From Clostridiales bacterium (lineage in GTDB: Bacteria; Bacillota; Clostridia; Oscillospirales; Oscillospiraceae), in assembly GCA_003525905.1 (NCBI GenBank), contig DQIA01000037.1, forward strand, positions 5,393 to 69,392: a stretch of DNA of 64,000 nucleotides, read 5' to 3'. Each line of letters starts with the position of its first letter. Position 1 is the stretch's first letter. A program made the position numbers and the translations under genes. The notes under the pieces are model-generated. The model was not told the DNA's origin. It did no database searches and was given only the letters and a program-made list of their open reading frames with translations. Positions 51,732 through 60,772 of the stretch are shown here, piece after piece.

Positions 51732-52996
51732 GGTTTCCTCCTGAATTTGCAGATAAAGAAGCCGTCTGTCTCATGCTGCCCCGGAAGCAGCGTGACCATC
51801 GCTCCCGGCGCGATGCCGGAGCCCTCTGGCCACGGCGCGTTTTCCGGGACGAAGTCCGGATGCGTGCGCAGGAAGTCCTCCGCCACAGCCTCGTTTTCCC
51901 GGCGCAGGATCGTGCAGGTGCTGTAGAGCAGCACGCCGCCGGGGCGGACATATTCCGCCTGCTGCGCAAGAATGGCGCGCTGCAGGGCGGGCAGCTCCGC
52001 CGAGGGCTCGTGATAGCGAATATCCGGTTTTTTCCGAATGACGCCGAGTCCGGAGCACGGCACATCGGCCAGCACGACGTCCATCGCGCTGCGCCATGCG
52101 GGCACGGGCTGCGAGGCATCCTGCAGATGCGTCTCCAGAATAGAAATGCCGAGCCGCTCCGCGCCGCGCTCGATCAGATCAAGGCGATGAGGGTGGATAT
52201 CGCAGGAATACAGCGTGCCGCGATTCTGCATCTGCAGGGCAGCGGCAAAGCTCTTGCCGCCCGGCGCCGCGCAGCAGTCAAGCACGCGCATGCCCGGCTC
52301 GATGCCGGAAACAGCCACGGCAAGATGGGCCGCCGCGTCCTGCACATACACGCGCCCCTCGCGGAAGGCAGCCGTCTGCTCCACAGGGCCGGAGACCGTC
52401 AGGCAGCCCGGCAGCCACGGATGCGGCTGCGCACCGGGCAGCTCCTCCAGCAGCGCCGCGGCATTGCCGCGCAGTGGATTGACCTGCAGCACGGTCTGCG
52501 GGGCCTCGTTGTCGGTCTGCAGAATGCGCTCCGTCTCCTCCCGGCCGAACTGCGCCAGAAACAGGCGCACGATGGGCTCCGGGTGGCTGTAGCGCAGGCT
52601 CAGGTCGTCCGGCAGCGCCAGCGGCATGGCCCGCAGCAAATTGCGCAGCACGCCGTTGACCAGACGGGCCGCCTGCTGGTTGGCCAGACGGCGCGTCTGC
52701 TCCACGGCCTCGTTCACCGCAGCCGAGGGCGGGATTCGATCCAGAAAGCAGAGCTGATAGGCGGCCAGCCGCAGGATATCGCGCACGACGGGCTGCAGCT
52801 TGCCGCGCACGAAGTCGCTCAGCCAGTGGTCGAGCAGCATGCGGTTCTGCAGCACACCGTTGCACAGCCGGGTAGCCAGCGCCGCCTCGCGGCGGTCCAT
52901 CCCGCGCAGCGCGTCCTTCAGGGCGCTCTCCGGCCATGCACCGTCGCGGCGGAAGGCGATGAGCGCCCGCAGCGCCGCGTCTCTTGCGCCCGCCAT
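51728..52996 (-). CDS. rsmB: 16S rRNA m5C967 methyltransferase RsmB
   Basis: A 422-residue enzyme with an N-terminal NusB-like RNA-binding domain (about 1-140) and a C-terminal methyltransferase domain. The SAM motif is VLDCCAAPGGKS (about 235-246), the first catalytic-loop Cys is in DVPCSGLGVIRKKPDIRYH (about 305-323) and the second in LLYSTCTI (about 356-363). One base separates it from fmt; its stop overlaps the rlmN start. Confidence 0.96.
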   Translation of the reverse strand: MAGARDAALRALIAFRRDGAWPESALKDALRGMDRREAALATRLCNGVLQNRMLLDHWLSDFVRGKLQPVVRDILRLAAYQLCFLDRIPPSAAVNEAVEQTRRLANQQAARLVNGVLRNLLRAMPLALPDDLSLRYSHPEPIVRLFLAQFGREETERILQTDNEAPQTVLQVNPLRGNAAALLEELPGAQPHPWLPGCLTVSGPVEQTAAFREGRVYVQDAAAHLAVAVSGIEPGMRVLDCCAAPGGKSFAAALQMQNRGTLYSCDIHPHRLDLIERGAERLGISILETHLQDASQPVPAWRSAMDVVLADVPCSGLGVIRKKPDIRYHEPSAELPALQRAILAQQAEYVRPGGVLLYSTCTILRRENEAVAEDFLRTHPDFVPENAPWPEGSGIAPGAMVTLLPGQHETDGFFICKFRRKP

Positions 52997-52997
52997 C

Positions 52998-53915
52998 TCA
53001 GAGTTCGATGGGGTGGCCGCGGAAATAGTCCGGCGCAGCCATGCGCTTCCCGCCGGGAGCCTGCAGCTGCGTCAGCAGCACAAGCTCGCCGTTCCCGCAG
53101 GCGACGGTCAGGCCCTGCTTTGTGAGGGAGACCGGTGTGCCGGGGGCCTTGTCCGTATGACCGGGCGCGGGCTGCGCCCCATAGATTTTAAAATGCCTTC
53201 CATTCAGCTCGGCGGTGGCAACCGGCCACGGGTCAAGCCCGCGCACCTGATCGACGATGTGCCGGACAGACTTCGTCCAGTCGATGGGCGAAAGCTCCTT
53301 CGAGAGCATCGGAGCCAACGTTGCCATGGACGGATCCTGCGGCGTGCGGGTTGCCGTACCCGCCTCGATGGCATGCAGTGTATCGGACAGCAGCGGCGCA
53401 CCGATGGCGGCCAGCCGCGCCAGCAGGGCCGTGGAATTCTCCAGCGGCTCGATGGGCGTTTTCCGAATTTCGATGATATCGCCCTCATCCATTCCGGCCG
53501 AGAGGTACATCGCCGTCACGCCGGTCTCGTCCAGACCGTTCAGAATGGCCCACTGCGCCGGGGCCGAGCCGCGCAGCGCAGGCAGGATGCTCGTGTGGAT
53601 GTTGATGCAGCCGAGCTTCGGGATGTCCAGCACGCGCTGCGGCAGAATTTTGCCATAGGCCACGACGGCAATGACGTCCGGGCGCAGGGCGCGAAGCTCC
53701 TCCACGGCGGCATCGTCGCGGAACGTCGCGGGCTGATAGACTGGCAGGCTGGCGGCCAGCGCGACCTCCTTGACCTCGGACATGGCGAGCTTCATGCCGC
53801 GGTTCTTCGGCATATCCGGCTTCGTGTAGACGCCGACGAGGCCAAAGCCGTCCGCGATCAGGCGGGACAGGCAGTCCGCCGCGATCTGCGGCGTGCCCAT
53901 GAAGACAACTCTCAT
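52998..53915 (-). CDS. fmt: Methionyl-tRNA formyltransferase
   Basis: A 305-residue enzyme that formylates initiator Met-tRNA with 10-formyl-THF. Motifs: RVVFMGTPQIAADCL (start), IAVVAYGKILPQ near 82, and CINIHTSILPALRGSAPAQWAIL (about 102-124) with the catalytic His/Asn set. The C-terminal OB-like domain begins near 205. It overlaps def by four bases (ATGA). Confidence 0.97.
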   Translation of the reverse strand: MRVVFMGTPQIAADCLSRLIADGFGLVGVYTKPDMPKNRGMKLAMSEVKEVALAASLPVYQPATFRDDAAVEELRALRPDVIAVVAYGKILPQRVLDIPKLGCINIHTSILPALRGSAPAQWAILNGLDETGVTAMYLSAGMDEGDIIEIRKTPIEPLENSTALLARLAAIGAPLLSDTLHAIEAGTATRTPQDPSMATLAPMLSKELSPIDWTKSVRHIVDQVRGLDPWPVATAELNGRHFKIYGAQPAPGHTDKAPGTPVSLTKQGLTVACGNGELVLLTQLQAPGGKRMAAPDYFRGHPIEL

Positions 53916-54394
53916 GCTTCCTCCTCCAGCTCGGCCATTTCCTCATCCGTGAGCATGTGATAGGCTCTTTCCGTATAGATATGCCCGTCGAGGTGGTCGC
54001 ATTCATGGGCGAAGCAGCGCGCCGTCAGGCCCTCGCCCTCCGCCTCGAACCAGTTGCCGTCGCGGTCCTGCGCGCGCAGACGCACAAATTCCGGACGCTT
54101 GACCATACCGTAGCGGCCGGGGACGCTCAGGCAGCCCTCCATGCCGTCCTGCTCGCCGGAGGTCTCCAAAATCTCCGGATTGACGAGCTCGATCAGCTCG
54201 CCGTCGTCATCGACTACGACGACGCGGCGCAGGATGCCGATCTGCGGCGCGGCAAGGCCGACGCCTCCCGCATTGGTCAGCGTCTGCCTCATATCGTCAA
54301 GCAGCTCGCCGAGGTGGGCGTCAAAGCGCGTCACGGGCCGTGCCGTCTTGTGCAGCACAGGCTCCTCTACGGTCAAAATATTCCTCAGTGCCAT
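53912..54394 (-). CDS. def: Peptide deformylase
   Basis: A 160-residue metalloenzyme that removes the N-formyl group from new proteins. The three family motifs are present: GVGLAAPQIG (about 39-48), EGCLSVPG (about 87-94, metal Cys) and HECDHLDGHIY (about 129-139, HExxH-type). Normal length. It is followed by fmt with a four-base overlap. Confidence 0.97.
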   Translation of the reverse strand: MALRNILTVEEPVLHKTARPVTRFDAHLGELLDDMRQTLTNAGGVGLAAPQIGILRRVVVVDDDGELIELVNPEILETSGEQDGMEGCLSVPGRYGMVKRPEFVRLRAQDRDGNWFEAEGEGLTARCFAHECDHLDGHIYTERAYHMLTDEEMAELEEEA

Positions 54395-54406
54395 CGTGAT
54401 TCCCCT

Positions 54407-56863
54407 TTATTCTCTGCCGTTGACATCCACAAACGCGCCGACGCCCCGGAAGCTGCGATCCTTTGCGAATTCGCGCACAAGGAACGCCAGAAGCTCCCGC
54501 AGCCGTCGCGTATTGACGCAGCTAAGCGTCAGGCGGCAGCGATAATGATAATTGATCCGCGCAACGGAGGCCGGGGCCGGGCCAAGCACGGCAGCGGTCT
54601 CCCCGCGGTAGAATTCGGAATGCAGCAGGCCGTCCAGCCGCGCACGGAATGCCAGCGCCGCCTGCCAGACGCGCTCCTCCTCCCGGCCGTGGAACGTCAC
54701 GGTGAGCAGGTCGCGATAGGGCGGGCAGCCGCGCAGCTGGCGCAGCGGCAGCTCTGCCTCGAAAAAGGCGTCATAGTTCTGCTCCGCAGCAAAGCGGATG
54801 GTCTGATTCTGCGGCGTCATGGTCTGCAGGATCGCCCTGCCGCCCAATTTTCCGCGTCCGGCCCGGCCCGCGACCTGCGCGATCAGGCTGAACGTCGTCT
54901 CCGCGGCGCGATAGTCGGACGCATAGAGCGAGAGGTCGGCGTCCAGCACGGCCGAGAGCGTGACATTCTCAAAATCCAGTCCCTTTGCCACCATCTGCGT
55001 GCCGAGCAGGATGGGGATGCGCCCCTCGCGGAAGCGCCGGAACAGCTTTTCATGGGTATTGACTGCCGAGACGGTGTCTGCATCCATGCGCAGCACGCCG
55101 ACGCCGGGCAGCAAATTCTGCAGCTGCTCCTCGACCCGCTGCGTGCCGCAGCCGATCTGGCGCAGATGCCCGCCGCAGACGGGACAGCGCGCAGGCACCG
55201 GCTCGCTGTGGCCGCAGATGTGGCACATGAGCCGCCCGTTCGCATGGTGATACGTCAGCGGCAGGCTGCAGCCCGGACACATCGGGACGCTGCCGCATTC
55301 GACACAGGCCAGCATCCGGCTCGTGCCGCGGCGGTTGAGATACAGGATGGACTGCTGCCCGAGGCGGAGATTTTCGCGCAGGGCCAGCAGCAGCGGCTCG
55401 CTGATGATCGAGGCATTGCCCTCGCGCAGCTCGCGCTTCATGTCGACGATCTCGACGGGCGGCAGCGGTCTGCCGTTATAGCGCTCCGTTATGCGGCACA
55501 GGCCAAAAGCGCCCGTAACGGCACGGTACATGCTCTCGACCGTCGGCGTGGCGGAGCCGAGCACCGTCAGCGCATGCTCCTGCGCGCCGCGGTAGATCGC
55601 GACCTCGCGGGCATGGTAGCGCGGTGCATTTTCGGATTGGTAGGTGTGCTCCTGCTCCTCGTCCACAATGAGCAGACCGAGGTCCCGCACCGGCGCGAAC
55701 ACGGCTGAGCGGGTACCGAGCACCACGTCGGCATCGCCGGAGCGGATGCGCTTCCACGTCTCATAGCGCTCACTGATGCGCAGGGCGCTGTGGAGCACGG
55801 CGACGCGCGCGCCGTAGCGTGCGGAAAACTGCCGCAGGAGCTGCGGCGTCAGGGCGATCTCCGGCACAAGGACGATCGCACCGCGCCCGGCGGCAAGGCA
55901 ATCATCGATCAGGCGGAGATAAGCGACCGTTTTGCCGCTGCCCGTCACGCCGTAGAGAAGCGCCGTGCCGGGCGACCCGTCGTGCAGGCGGGCAGACAAA
56001 CTGTCATAGGCTGCCTGCTGCTGCGGCGTGAGCAGGAGCGGCTTCGGATCGGCCGCTGCGGCCGGGGGAGGCGGAGGCAGGACCTCCTGCTCCCGGAGCG
56101 TCAGCAGCTCCAGCTTTTCCAGCCTGCGGAGCGTGGCAGACGTCGCGCCTGCGTAATAGCCCAACTCCTTACAGGCGCACTCACCGAGCGTGGCAAGCAG
56201 CTCCATGGCCGCCGCCTGCACGGGAGCGGACGCCTGATGCGACTGGGCAAAACGCCGCGCCTCCTCGGCCGGGACGGCCAGAACGGCAATGCGCTCCGTT
56301 TTATCGTTCACGCGGCGGCGATGGGACGTCTCGCAGGTGACGAGCTTTTTCTGCCGCAGATACTGCAGCGCCCGCTGCAGGGCCTCCGGCTCAAACTGTG
56401 CGCGCAGCGCGGATTCCTCCGCGGCACCGCCGAGCGTCTGCAGCGTTTGGAATACGGCCTGCGCCGCCGGATTGCGCCAGCGGTCGTCCCATGCGGCGTT
56501 CTCCGCAAGGGTATAGCGGTCACGCGGCTGAAACCAGACGCCTGCCGGTAAAATGGCCCGCACGGCGTCATAGAATGTGCAGAAATAGCGCTCGCGCACA
56601 AAGGCCGCCAGATGCAGCGCAGCACGCGAGAGCAGCGGCTCCGGGTCGAGCGCCGCCTCAACGGGCTTGAGCGCCGGGCCGTCCGGCCGCTCCGCGCCAT
56701 CTGGCATCACGGCGAGAACGATGCCCTCCGTGCGGCGGTTCGATGCGCCGAACGGTACGCGCACACGCTGGCCCGGCTGCAGCGTCAGCGAGTCCGGAAT
56801 GCGGTAATCGAACGGCTTGTCCATGGAGAACACGGCCGAAGCGACCGCAATGCGGGCGATCAT
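54407..56863 (-). CDS. priA: Primosomal replication restart helicase PriA
   Basis: An 818-residue helicase. The N-terminal 3'-DNA-binding domain (about 1-100) starts IARIAVASAVFSMDKPFDYRIP. The helicase core has LLYGVTGSGKTVAYL near 300, DEEQEHTYQS near 398, and a zinc region with Cys pairs (CVECGSVPMCPGC, CHICGHSEPVPARCPVCGG) at about 520-565. Helicase motifs V-VI include LGTQMVAKGLDFENV and QVAGRAGR. PriA restarts stalled forks. It lies between rpoZ (79-base gap) and def. Confidence 0.97.
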   Translation of the reverse strand: MIARIAVASAVFSMDKPFDYRIPDSLTLQPGQRVRVPFGASNRRTEGIVLAVMPDGAERPDGPALKPVEAALDPEPLLSRAALHLAAFVRERYFCTFYDAVRAILPAGVWFQPRDRYTLAENAAWDDRWRNPAAQAVFQTLQTLGGAAEESALRAQFEPEALQRALQYLRQKKLVTCETSHRRRVNDKTERIAVLAVPAEEARRFAQSHQASAPVQAAAMELLATLGECACKELGYYAGATSATLRRLEKLELLTLREQEVLPPPPPAAAADPKPLLLTPQQQAAYDSLSARLHDGSPGTALLYGVTGSGKTVAYLRLIDDCLAAGRGAIVLVPEIALTPQLLRQFSARYGARVAVLHSALRISERYETWKRIRSGDADVVLGTRSAVFAPVRDLGLLIVDEEQEHTYQSENAPRYHAREVAIYRGAQEHALTVLGSATPTVESMYRAVTGAFGLCRITERYNGRPLPPVEIVDMKRELREGNASIISEPLLLALRENLRLGQQSILYLNRRGTSRMLACVECGSVPMCPGCSLPLTYHHANGRLMCHICGHSEPVPARCPVCGGHLRQIGCGTQRVEEQLQNLLPGVGVLRMDADTVSAVNTHEKLFRRFREGRIPILLGTQMVAKGLDFENVTLSAVLDADLSLYASDYRAAETTFSLIAQVAGRAGRGKLGGRAILQTMTPQNQTIRFAAEQNYDAFFEAELPLRQLRGCPPYRDLLTVTFHGREEERVWQAALAFRARLDGLLHSEFYRGETAAVLGPAPASVARINYHYRCRLTLSCVNTRRLRELLAFLVREFAKDRSFRGVGAFVDVNGRE

Positions 56864-56942
56864 GCTGCCACCGCCGGGGCAGTCCGACGGAGAAAGGCAA
56901 AAGACGCCGGCAGGGTCACCTCTGCCCGCGCCTTGTTCCGGC

Positions 56943-57137
56943 TCATTCCTTCACGACTGCCGCGAGCTTGCCGTCCGCGACCTCGTGGATGGCGATGGTC
57001 ACGGGCTTATCCTCCAGCGGGATGTGCTCCGTCTCTGCCTCGATGGAGATCTGGCGCGCGCGGCGCGCGATCACGTTGACGAGAAGATAGCGGCTGTCGA
57101 TGTGCTTGAGCAGATCGGCCATAGCGGGATACAGCAT
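56943..57137 (-). CDS. rpoZ: RNA polymerase omega subunit
   Basis: A 64-residue protein with the omega pattern ADLLKHIDSRYLLVNVIARRARQI (about residues 7-30) and a short C-terminal strand region. Omega helps assembly of RNA polymerase. AAGGAGG lies upstream of the ATG at 57137; the gmk stop is at 57140, so the two genes are directly adjacent. In many Firmicutes coaBC follows rpoZ; here priA does. Confidence 0.94.
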   Translation of the reverse strand: MLYPAMADLLKHIDSRYLLVNVIARRARQISIEAETEHIPLEDKPVTIAIHEVADGKLAAVVKE

Positions 57138-57139
57138 AA

Positions 57140-57739
57140 TTAGTCTTCCTCCTTGAGATTGAGTGGGCGATAGGATGTGCGGCAGGCCTCCGCGGTCAGG
57201 ACTGCTTCCAGCTCCTGCACGGCGTGCCCGACGGAATCGTTGATGATGGTATATTGATAGTGCTTTGCCTGACGGCATTCCTCCAGCGCGATATGCAGGC
57301 GTCTGGCGGCAATGTCCGGCGGCGTGTCGCCGCGCCCGGCCAGCCGACGCTTCAGCTCGGCATAGGACGGCGGAGCGATGAAAACGGAAATGGCGTCCGG
57401 CCGGCGCTGCATGACCTGCAGCGCGCCCTGCACGTCGATCTCGAGAACGACGCTTTCGCCGCGCGCCAGCGCTTCCTCTACGGGGCGCAGGGGCGTTCCG
57501 TAATAGTTGCCCGCATAGCAGGCGTGCTCCAGAAGCTCCCCTGCCGCGATCATCTCTTCAAAGCGCTCGCGCGAGACGAAATAATAGCTCACGCCCTCGC
57601 GGTCCTCGGGCCGCATGGGGCGGGAAGTAGCCGAAACGGAATAGTGCAGCGACTCGTGCTGCTGCATGACCGTCCGAAGGATGGTGCCCTTGCCGACCCC
57701 GGACGGGCCGGAAACGATGATGATTCTGCCCTGGCTCAT
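57140..57739 (-). CDS. gmk: Guanylate kinase
   Basis: A 199-residue enzyme phosphorylating GMP to GDP. P-loop IVSGPSGVGKGT (residues 6-17), the GMP-binding ATSRPMRPEDREGVSYYFVS (about 37-56), GNYYGTPL near 78 and VLEIDVQGALQVM near 97. It lies between remA and rpoZ in the standard order. Confidence 0.98.
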   Translation of the reverse strand: MSQGRIIIVSGPSGVGKGTILRTVMQQHESLHYSVSATSRPMRPEDREGVSYYFVSRERFEEMIAAGELLEHACYAGNYYGTPLRPVEEALARGESVVLEIDVQGALQVMQRRPDAISVFIAPPSYAELKRRLAGRGDTPPDIAARRLHIALEECRQAKHYQYTIINDSVGHAVQELEAVLTAEACRTSYRPLNLKEED

Positions 57740-57741
57740 GC

Positions 57742-58008
57742 CTATTCCTCCTCCTCGCGCTCCGGCTCTGCCGACGGATCGGCCAGACGGCGGGCAATGG
57801 TCTCCGGCGGGATCGCCGAAAGGATCACATGGTCTGTGTCCATCAGGAGCACAGCGCGGGTCTTTCTGCCATAGCTGGCGTCAATGAGCATGGCGCGGTC
57901 GCGCGCCTCCTGGATCATTCGCTTGATCGGGGCGGAGTCCGGGCCGACAATGGTCAGCAGCCGCTCCGAAGAGACCAGGTTCCCAAATCCGATGTTGATC
58001 AGCCGCAT
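57742..58008 (-). CDS. remA: RemA-like regulator of extracellular matrix (DUF370)
   Basis: An 88-residue protein starting [10 protein letters not shown], with the RemA core [39 protein letters not shown]. RemA in B. subtilis is a DNA-binding activator of matrix genes. I chose the ATG at 58008, which gives the family N-terminus; an in-frame GTG at 58017 overlaps the yicC stop. The C-terminus ends in a Glu run. Confidence 0.92.
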   Translation of the reverse strand: MRLINIGFGNLVSSERLLTIVGPDSAPIKRMIQEARDRAMLIDASYGRKTRAVLLMDTDHVILSAIPPETIARRLADPSAEPEREEEE

Positions 58009-58013
58009 CGCGC

Positions 58014-58892
58014 TCACTCGATGTTCTGGATCTGCTCGCGGATCTTTTCCAGCTCCGCCTTGATCTCCACGACGGTGCGGGCCTGCTCAAGATCGTTGCC
58101 CTTCGAGCCGATGGTGTTGGCCTCGCGGTTCATCTCCTGCAGCAGGAAGTCGAGCTTGCGGCCGATGGCCCCGCCGCCTGCAAGCAGGCTGTCGAGCTGG
58201 GCCAGATGGCTGCGCAGACGGACGGTCTCCTCATCGACGGCGATGCGGTCGGCAAAGATGGCGGCCTCCGTCAGGATGCGGCTCTCGTCGATCGTCGTGC
58301 TGGCGAGCACCTCGCGCAGCTTGTTCTCGAGCCGGGTGCGGTATTCCGCCAGCGTGACGGGGCTGCGCTCCTCGACGCGGCCGACAAGGCCGCGGATGGT
58401 CTCCGCGCGGGAGCTGAGGTCGGCAGCCATGGCCGCGCCCTCCGTCTCGCGCATGGTCTGATAGACGGCGATGGCCTCCGCCGCAACGGCGGTCAGGTCG
58501 GCAAGATTCTGCTTTTCGTCCTCCTCCGGCTTCTCCACCACGAAGATGTCGGGCAGCGCGGAGAGCGCGGAAGCGCTGATATCGTCCTGCACGCCGTAAT
58601 CTGCGACCATGGTACGCATGGCGCGCAGATACCCCTCGAGCACGGGGCGGTTCAACGAAACGGTAGCCTCCTCCGCGCCCGTCGCGTTCACGCTGACGAA
58701 CACGTCCACCTTGCCGCGCTGGACAGCGTCCTTTACAAGCTGTTTGATCGCATCCTCCGCGTAGGAGAACGCGCGGGGCAGGCGCACGGAGCAATCGAGG
58801 AAGCGATTGTTGACGGAGCGTAGCTCCACCGTGATCTCCCGCCCATGCAGGGTCTTGCAGGCACGGCCATAGCCAGTCATACTGCGGATCAA
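58014..58892 (-). CDS. yicC: YicC family endoribonuclease-like protein
   Basis: A 292-residue protein of the YicC/YloC family with the standard start [12 protein letters not shown] and the C-terminal end [54 protein letters not shown]. coli YicC and B. subtilis YloC have endoribonuclease activity. The start is a TTG at 58892 with AAAGGGGA upstream; the next in-frame ATG would cut the conserved N-terminus. Confidence 0.94.
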   Translation of the reverse strand: MIRSMTGYGRACKTLHGREITVELRSVNNRFLDCSVRLPRAFSYAEDAIKQLVKDAVQRGKVDVFVSVNATGAEEATVSLNRPVLEGYLRAMRTMVADYGVQDDISASALSALPDIFVVEKPEEDEKQNLADLTAVAAEAIAVYQTMRETEGAAMAADLSSRAETIRGLVGRVEERSPVTLAEYRTRLENKLREVLASTTIDESRILTEAAIFADRIAVDEETVRLRSHLAQLDSLLAGGGAIGRKLDFLLQEMNREANTIGSKGNDLEQARTVVEIKAELEKIREQIQNIE

Positions 58893-58916
58893 ATGATTCG
58901 TCCCCTTTCGATCAGA

Positions 58917-59495
58917 TCAGCGGCAGCCGCCGCAAAGGCAGTTCAGGCACATGAGTGAGCTGCAAAGGCCGCAGAGCTCGTCCGAGCCGTCGCTGTACTG
59001 CGTCTGCCGGTAGGTATATGCGCCGCTGCCAACGCTGCTGAGTGCATTTCGGTATTCCAGATTCTGCGGCTCCATATTGACTGCGATGCGGAAGTTCTGC
59101 GCAGCCTCGTCCATCCAGCCGCGGCGCTGCGCAATGACACCGCGCAGATAATACCACTCGGCCGTGCGCGCGGAGACCGCATTGAGCCCGGCCTCCGCGC
59201 CGTCGAGGTCACCGAGCTGGATGCGTCGGCGGATCTCATAGAGCGGCGACGACGTGCTTCCCGCACTGCTGCGCTGGCCACCGGTGCTCCCGGCGTCGGC
59301 CTGCTGCCGCCCGCCCTTCATGAGCGTGGCATAGGCCTCGTTGATCTCCTTCATTTTTTCCTGTGCCAGATCCGCAAGCGGATTGTTGGCGTAATTATCG
59401 GGATGGTATTTCCGCGCAAGCTCCCGGTAGGCCTTTTTGATCTCATCCTCCGAGGCGCCGTGCGGCACACCGAGCACTTCATAGGGGTCCTTCAT
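58917..59495 (-). CDS. J-domain protein with Cys-rich C-terminus
   Basis: A 192-residue protein. The N-terminal J domain (residues 1-65) has [33 protein letters not shown] with HPD, so it can stimulate DnaK. A low-complexity linker (about 66-85) and a TPR-like helical part (about 86-150) follow. The end reads [20 protein letters not shown] with six Cys in about 18 residues, possibly a metal site. It lacks the DnaJ G/F and zinc-finger domains. The start overlaps the DUF5685 stop by four bases (ATGA), so the pair is coupled. Confidence 0.88.
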   Translation of the reverse strand: MKDPYEVLGVPHGASEDEIKKAYRELARKYHPDNYANNPLADLAQEKMKEINEAYATLMKGGRQQADAGSTGGQRSSAGSTSSPLYEIRRRIQLGDLDGAEAGLNAVSARTAEWYYLRGVIAQRRGWMDEAAQNFRIAVNMEPQNLEYRNALSSVGSGAYTYRQTQYSDGSDELCGLCSSLMCLNCLCGGCR

Positions 59496-60364
59496 GTTTT
59501 CCTCCTGTTTCCCGCCTTGCGGAACGTTCCCTCCGCGACTGCATGGAGCACGGCGGGGAGTCCGAAATATAAGATGTTGGAAAGCAGCTCCCGGTCGCGC
59601 CGCCCATCCAGCAGCTCCATGGCCGAGCAGGCCATGCTGATGGAGGCGTCGATCGTTTCGAGCAGCTGCGCCCGGTCCGCCGGATCGAGCGTCCCGCCGT
59701 CCGCGCCGTAGCGGTAGCGAAGCGGGTTATACGCACCTGCCCGCACATCGCGCGGCAGGTCCTCGAGCGCATCGGCCAGATACAGATACCGGCCAACGTG
59801 GTACAATAGCAGCTGCTCCGGCCGACGCTCCCGGCCGTCATAGTGGGCGGCGCAGTCCCGCAGCAGCGAGGCAAAGGCGTCCGCCGTGCGGTCGATGCTG
59901 GGGCTTTTTTCGTCCTCGAGCGCCTGCAGCCGGGCAAGCTCCGTGCCGAATGCGGCATCGAGCGCAGGATGCCGGGCCGAGGCGCGGCGATAGCTCCGGC
60001 GATAGAGCAGCAGGGCCGCTTTGGCAGCCAGACGGCGCGGGCCGCGGCTGTCGCGCCGGGCGTCGAGCAGCTTCCACCACGAAAGCAGCACGCTCAGGTC
60101 GGCTGCATAGCGCATGGCGCCGTCCTCCGGCAGGCAGGCCTTGCGGCACCACGGCCGGGCCGGGCAGAAGCAGCGCCCCGGGCATGCCGGAACTCCCTCC
60201 CGCAGGAGGAAGTAGAGAAATGTCATATCATAGTTGACCAGAAACCGCGCCGCAAAGCCGTATTCCAGCTTCAGCGCGCGGCACAGGCCGCAGTAGGCCG
60301 CATGGTAGCGCACCTGCGCCTCTTCGGAGAGGCGGTCGCGCCGCGGCAGCACATAGCCGAACAT
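59492..60364 (-). CDS. DUF5685 family protein
   Basis: A 290-residue protein starting [36 protein letters not shown], which I recognise as DUF5685, a family of unknown function in Clostridia. Cys groups CGLC (about 25-28) and [17 protein letters not shown] (about 61-77) could bind zinc or an Fe-S cluster; the rest is helical with a DALEDLPRD motif. The prenyltransferase-like spacing of Asp is seen but not enough to assign activity. It lies one base after the RseC-like gene and overlaps the J-domain gene. Confidence 0.82.
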   Translation of the reverse strand: MFGYVLPRRDRLSEEAQVRYHAAYCGLCRALKLEYGFAARFLVNYDMTFLYFLLREGVPACPGRCFCPARPWCRKACLPEDGAMRYAADLSVLLSWWKLLDARRDSRGPRRLAAKAALLLYRRSYRRASARHPALDAAFGTELARLQALEDEKSPSIDRTADAFASLLRDCAAHYDGRERRPEQLLLYHVGRYLYLADALEDLPRDVRAGAYNPLRYRYGADGGTLDPADRAQLLETIDASISMACSAMELLDGRRDRELLSNILYFGLPAVLHAVAEGTFRKAGNRRKT

Positions 60365-60365
60365 G

Positions 60366-60770
60366 CTAGTCCACCCTGCCCGTGATGCGGTACTCCATCG
60401 GTCTGCGGCGCAGATGGCGGTTCCAGAGCAGGGCCGGAATCAGACCGACGGCAAAGGCCGCCGCACCGAGCACAGCCATCCAAACACCGCCGAGGGACTG
60501 CGCCGCAAGGCAGACCGCAAGCAGCAGCCCGAGCGGCAGCAGATACACCAGCGCCGCCGCGCCGAGGACCGCGCCGCTGCGGGATTCGACCCACACGCGC
60601 TCGCCCGGCTCGACCGGAAACGGCGCGCGCGCCGTCACCTGTACGCTCTGGCCGACGGCTCCACAGCCGCCGCAGTGGCCGCAGTCGCCCGTGCAGGCGC
60701 TCACACGCTGCACCAGCAGGCTGACGCTCCCGTCCGGGAGCAGGGATACGACCGTTGCACGCTGCCGCAT
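60366..60770 (-). CDS. RseC/MucC-like (SoxR-reducing system) membrane protein
   Basis: A 134-residue protein with an N-terminal Cys-rich stretch CTGDCGHCGGCGAVGQ (about 26-41), as in RseC/RsxC partners, and two TM helices (about 75-95 and 98-118). RseC family proteins are tied to the Rnf/Rsx electron-transport system, where the Cys may hold Fe-S clusters. No rnf genes are in the window. It lies between ybbR and DUF5685 without gaps. Confidence 0.85.
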   Translation of the reverse strand: MRQRATVVSLLPDGSVSLLVQRVSACTGDCGHCGGCGAVGQSVQVTARAPFPVEPGERVWVESRSGAVLGAAALVYLLPLGLLLAVCLAAQSLGGVWMAVLGAAAFAVGLIPALLWNRHLRRRPMEYRITGRVD

Positions 60771-60772
60771 CG

